Both the position numbers and the translations under genes were made by a program. From the NCBI RefSeq assembly GCF_029369745.1, contig NZ_CP120210.1:7626001-7690000 (forward strand): a stretch of 64,000 nt of DNA, written 5' to 3'. Source of the DNA: Amycolatopsis sp. QT-25 (GTDB taxonomy: Bacteria > Actinomycetota > Actinomycetes > Mycobacteriales > Pseudonocardiaceae). This document shows positions 61,579 through 64,000 of the stretch, piece by piece (within the stretch, counting starts at the first letter, position 1; every line of letters starts with the position of its first letter). The notes under the pieces are model-generated. The model saw only the letters and a program-made list of their open reading frames with translations, searched no databases and was not told the origin of the DNA.

Positions 61579-62406
61579 ATGCCTGGTCCAGACGGCCGGC
61601 GGCCGCTCGTGCCCGTCGATTTCGACCGGCCGAGCATCGCGCGGGTCTTCGACGCCCTCATGGGCGGCCAGGACAATTACGAGGCCGACCGGGTGGTCCT
61701 GCGCCAGATCCTGGAACTCGCGCCGGAGGCCAGGGGCATGGCCAAGGAGATCCGGCACTGGCTGGTCCGGACGGTGCGCTACCTGACCGACCGGGAGGGC
61801 ATCGACCAGTTCCTCGACCTCGGTTCCGGCTTCCCGACCTCGGACAACACGCATCAGGTCGCGCAGCGGTACAACCCCGAGGCGCGGGTCGTCTACGTCG
61901 ACCACGATCCGGTGGTCCAGGCGCACGGCCGCGCGCTGCTCGCGGCGAACGACTTCGCGCATATGGCGGCCGCGGACCTGACCGAACCGGAAGCGGTCGT
62001 CGAGGAACTCGCGCGTACCCACCGGCTGGAGTTCGACCGGCCGATCGGCCTGGTCCTGTGCGCGATCGTCCACCACCTCCAGGACCTCGACGAGGCACGG
62101 AAGATCGTCCGCGCCTACGTCGACGCGCTGGCCCCTGGCTCGTTCGTCGCGCTGCTTCACCACCACAATCCCGCCGATGGCACCGAAGCCGCCGACATCG
62201 CGACGTCACTCGAGAAACGCTTCAACGGCACCGGGCTGGACACGCTGTACCGCACGCGCGAGGAGATCGAGTCGTTCTTCGCGGGACTCGAACTGATGGA
62301 GCCGGGGCTGACGTACCCGCACCTGTGGTGGCCGGACGGCCCGCGCTTCACCCCGCCTTCGCCCATGAACTTCACGTCGCTCGGCGGGGTGGCGCGTAAG
62401 TCTTAA
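61579..62406 (+). CDS. SAM-dependent methyltransferase, DUF574 family, second copy
   Basis: A 275-residue DUF574 methyltransferase paralogous to the one at 27880. ARVFDALMGGQDNYEADRVV and FLDLGSGFPTSDNTHQV are the key motifs. The ATG at 61579 (MPGPDGRRPLVPVDFDRP) was chosen over a GTG 6 bases upstream. Ends 4 bases inside the convergent small gene. Substrate unknown. Confidence 0.9.
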   Translation: MPGPDGRRPLVPVDFDRPSIARVFDALMGGQDNYEADRVVLRQILELAPEARGMAKEIRHWLVRTVRYLTDREGIDQFLDLGSGFPTSDNTHQVAQRYNPEARVVYVDHDPVVQAHGRALLAANDFAHMAAADLTEPEAVVEELARTHRLEFDRPIGLVLCAIVHHLQDLDEARKIVRAYVDALAPGSFVALLHHHNPADGTEAADIATSLEKRFNGTGLDTLYRTREEIESFFAGLELMEPGLTYPHLWWPDGPRFTPPSPMNFTSLGGVARKS

Positions 62407-62588
62407 CGGCGAAGCTGTTTCGGGGTGCCCTTGCCCTTGATGGCGCCGTACGCGGCCGTGCCGAGGAAGACCGCGCCGCCGATGACGGCGATCCAGAAAA
62501 CGGCCTTCACGAGGAAACCGAGCACGGAACCGAGCACCATGAAGGCCACCCAAGCCAGAATCAGCCCGCCGACGATCTTCCAGAACAT
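62403..62588 (-). CDS. Small two-helix membrane protein (61 aa)
   Basis: Two hydrophobic helices (IVGGLILAWVAFMVLGSVLG, VFWIAVIGGAVFLGTAAYGA) and a basic C-terminus GTPKQLRR. GGAGGATGCC precedes the ATG. Looks like a small conserved actinobacterial membrane protein; function unknown. Confidence 0.75.
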   Translation of the reverse strand: MFWKIVGGLILAWVAFMVLGSVLGFLVKAVFWIAVIGGAVFLGTAAYGAIKGKGTPKQLRR

Positions 62589-62604
62589 GGCATCCTCCGA
62601 TTAC

Positions 62605-62632
62605 CTCACCGTGCCCGAGCGGGCCCGGTGAG
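62605..62632 (-). terminator. Hairpin after the aminotransferase gene
   Basis: CTCACCG-T-GCCCG pairs with CGGGC-C-CGGTGAG, one bulged mismatch, 3-base loop. It lies between the aminotransferase stop (62681) and the small membrane gene start. Confidence 0.5.
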
Positions 62633-62680
62633 TCCAGGTTGTCAGGCGGGAGTCGTGAGCGCCTCCTTTCCGGCCAACGT

Positions 62681-63868
62681 TCAGGGAGAACTCCGGGTTC
62701 CCCCTGACCGGTGAGCACCGAGCCAGTCGCCCAGCCTGCGGACGCCCTCGTCGATGTCCTCGCGCGAGCCCGCGAAGGAGAACCGCACGAACCGGCCGCC
62801 GTCGACCGGATCGAAGTCGATGCCGGGAGCGATCGCGACACCGGTCTCGGCGAGGAGCCGCTGGCACCAGCTGAGGCTGTCGTTCGTGTACGCGGAGACG
62901 TCGGCGTAGGCGTAGAAGGCGCCTTCGGCCGGCGCGAGCTTGTCGATGCCGATGCCCTTGAGACCGCTGAAGAGCACGTCGCGGTTGGCCCGGTAGCGCT
63001 CGACATGGCCATCGGCCTCCGCGTACCCCTCCGGAGTGAACGCGGCGATCGCGGCGTGCTGGGAGACCGCGGGCGGGCAGATGGTGAAGTTGCCGGTCAG
63101 GACGTCGATCGCGCGGTGCAGCCGCTGAGGCGCCAGCATCCAGCCGAGCCGCCAGCCCGTCATGGCGAAGTACTTGGAGAACGAACCGAGGACGAGCGCT
63201 TCGTCGCCGTACTGCCAGGCGCAATCGAGCCCGGCGCCGTAGGAGATCCCGTGGTAGATCTCGTCACTGATTAACTGCACGCCCCGTGACGCGCACCAGC
63301 CGCTGATCGCGGCGAGTTCACCCGGTGGCAGGACGGTGCCGGTGGGGTTGCTCGGACTGGCCACGATCAGTCCCTTGACCGGCCCCAGTTCGTCGAGCAG
63401 CGCGACGGTCGGCTGGAAGTTCGTCCCCGCCCCGGTGGCGAATTCGACGACCTCGCAGCCGAGCACCTTCAGCAGGTTGCGGTAGGCCGGGTAGCCGGGG
63501 CGCGCCATCGCGACGCGGTCACCGGCCTCGAAGGCGCTGAGGAACGAGAGCAGGAAGCCGCCGGAAGAACCGGTCGTGACGATGACGTCCTGCGGGCTCA
63601 CGTCGACCGGGTACGTGCGGTTGTAGTGCGTCGCGACGGCCTCCCGCAGTTCCGGGACGCCGAGTTGCTCGGTGTAGCCGAGGGTGTGGTCCTTCAGTGC
63701 CCGCTGCGCCGCCTCGAGCACGGGGCGCGGCGCGGGCGCGGACGGTTGCCCCGCGAGCAGCGGGACCAGGTCACCGTGGCTGCGCTGCCGGGCCTGCGCG
63801 GCCGAAAGGACGTCCATGACGTGGAACGGCGGGACGTCGGAACGTGGTGCGGGACCAGGGAGGGACAT
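62681..63868 (-). CDS. Pyridoxal phosphate-dependent aminotransferase (class I/II)
   Basis: A 395-residue fold-type I aminotransferase. GYTEQLGVPELREAVATHYN, SPSNPTGTVLPPGEL, the Asp/Tyr pair in SDEIYHGI, and the PLP lysine K232 in GSFSKYFAMTGWRLGW are intact. Closest in feel to aspartate/alanine-type or MalY-like aminotransferases; substrate uncertain. Leaderless ATG at 63868. Confidence 0.9.
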   Translation of the reverse strand: MSLPGPAPRSDVPPFHVMDVLSAAQARQRSHGDLVPLLAGQPSAPAPRPVLEAAQRALKDHTLGYTEQLGVPELREAVATHYNRTYPVDVSPQDVIVTTGSSGGFLLSFLSAFEAGDRVAMARPGYPAYRNLLKVLGCEVVEFATGAGTNFQPTVALLDELGPVKGLIVASPSNPTGTVLPPGELAAISGWCASRGVQLISDEIYHGISYGAGLDCAWQYGDEALVLGSFSKYFAMTGWRLGWMLAPQRLHRAIDVLTGNFTICPPAVSQHAAIAAFTPEGYAEADGHVERYRANRDVLFSGLKGIGIDKLAPAEGAFYAYADVSAYTNDSLSWCQRLLAETGVAIAPGIDFDPVDGGRFVRFSFAGSREDIDEGVRRLGDWLGAHRSGGTRSSP

Positions 63869-63874
63869 GGGGCG

Positions 63875-63880
63875 AGGCTA
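63875..63880 (-). promoter_or_regulatory. -10 element (leaderless) of the aminotransferase gene
   Basis: Minus-strand TAGCCT, 6 bases, then ATG at 63868. It overlaps the stop codon of the upstream partial TetR-like gene. Confidence 0.45.
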
Positions 63881-64000
63881 GCCCGCCTTCGCCAGGAGAA
63901 CCGAGTAGCCGTCGAGGAGGCGTTGAAGCCCGAACTCGAAGAGCGTGTCGAGGTCGTAGTCGAACGGGGCGCGCGAGACGACGCCGGCGAAGTTGGGGAA
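63878..64000 (-). CDS. C-terminal fragment, probable TetR family regulator (partial)
   Basis: Only the last 40 residues lie in the window, ending FDYDLDTLFEFGLQRLLDGY then SVLLAKAG. The F-x-F/Y-G-L-x-R-L-L-D-G pattern is the usual last helix of TetR_C-type (tetracycline-repressor-like) regulators. The gene runs off the end of the window, so no more can be said. Confidence 0.6.
   Translation of the reverse strand, partial: FPNFAGVVSRAPFDYDLDTLFEFGLQRLLDGYSVLLAKAG

Overview
The window reads as one contiguous stretch of a GC-rich actinobacterial chromosome, most likely from the Pseudonocardiales and probably Amycolatopsis or a close relative. The evidence is a mycothiol synthase gene, GlnR- and RsiG-type regulators, 11-bp GTTCAC PHO boxes, many GTG starts, many apparently leaderless genes, and a gene order that, as I remember it, follows the Mycobacterium tuberculosis Rv0777-Rv0823 region (purB, purC, purS, purQ, purL, purF, purM, the DUF3073 gene, pabC, nitrobindin-like gene, sseC, sseA, thiX, lmeA, glnR, mshD, pst/phoU). 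The genus is inferred from general look; no database was searched.

Layout. 1-6.4 kb: end of an LCP cell-wall ligase gene, phoU, and the convergent pstSCAB phosphate transporter; phoU and pstS both have a PHO box. 6.4-9.6 kb: mshD, glnR, lmeA and a thioredoxin. 9.7-11.5 kb: a sulfur operon (DUF4395 protein, thiosulfate sulfurtransferase, sseC) behind a 28-codon cysteine-rich leader peptide. 11.5-16.2 kb: a nitrobindin-like protein, pxpBC, pabC and ygfZ. 16.2-22.6 kb: an intergenic region with DnaA-box-like and palindromic repeats, an rsiG-like c-di-GMP anti-sigma gene coupled to an asparaginase gene, a DUF3073 gene, a 3-hydroxyacyl-CoA dehydrogenase and an oxidoreductase. 22.6-25.7 kb: arfB, purM, purF. 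25.9-29.9 kb: an XRE/DUF397 regulator pair and a DUF574 methyltransferase. 29.9-34.8 kb: two tandem GH25 lysozymes and an unusual three-gene membrane/pentapeptide operon. 34.9-41.6 kb: purL, a heterodimeric ABC exporter, purQ, purS. 41.7-49.5 kb: a paralogous membrane protein, GMC oxidoreductase, aldehyde dehydrogenase, an MFS/ArsR divergent pair, an MBL-fold hydrolase and a DUF2334 protein. 49.5-52 kb: purC, SAM hydrolase, MOSC protein. 52-56 kb: an amino-acid-type ABC importer with three binding proteins. 56.4-64 kb: purB, TetR, a sigma/anti-sigma-like pair, threonine aldolase, a HAD protein, a second DUF574 methyltransferase, an aminotransferase and the end of a TetR-like gene.

Seven purine genes (purM, F, L, Q, S, C, B) all lie on the minus strand, interrupted by unrelated plus-strand genes. 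Two families of intergenic palindromes recur at gene ends. The observations most worth checking are the cysteine leader peptide, the RsiG-like protein with two unequal c-di-GMP motifs, the complementary degeneracy of the two ABC subunits, the three-gene pentapeptide operon, the repeat families and the inverted DnaA-box pair. No tRNA, rRNA, CRISPR array, insertion sequence or prophage was seen.
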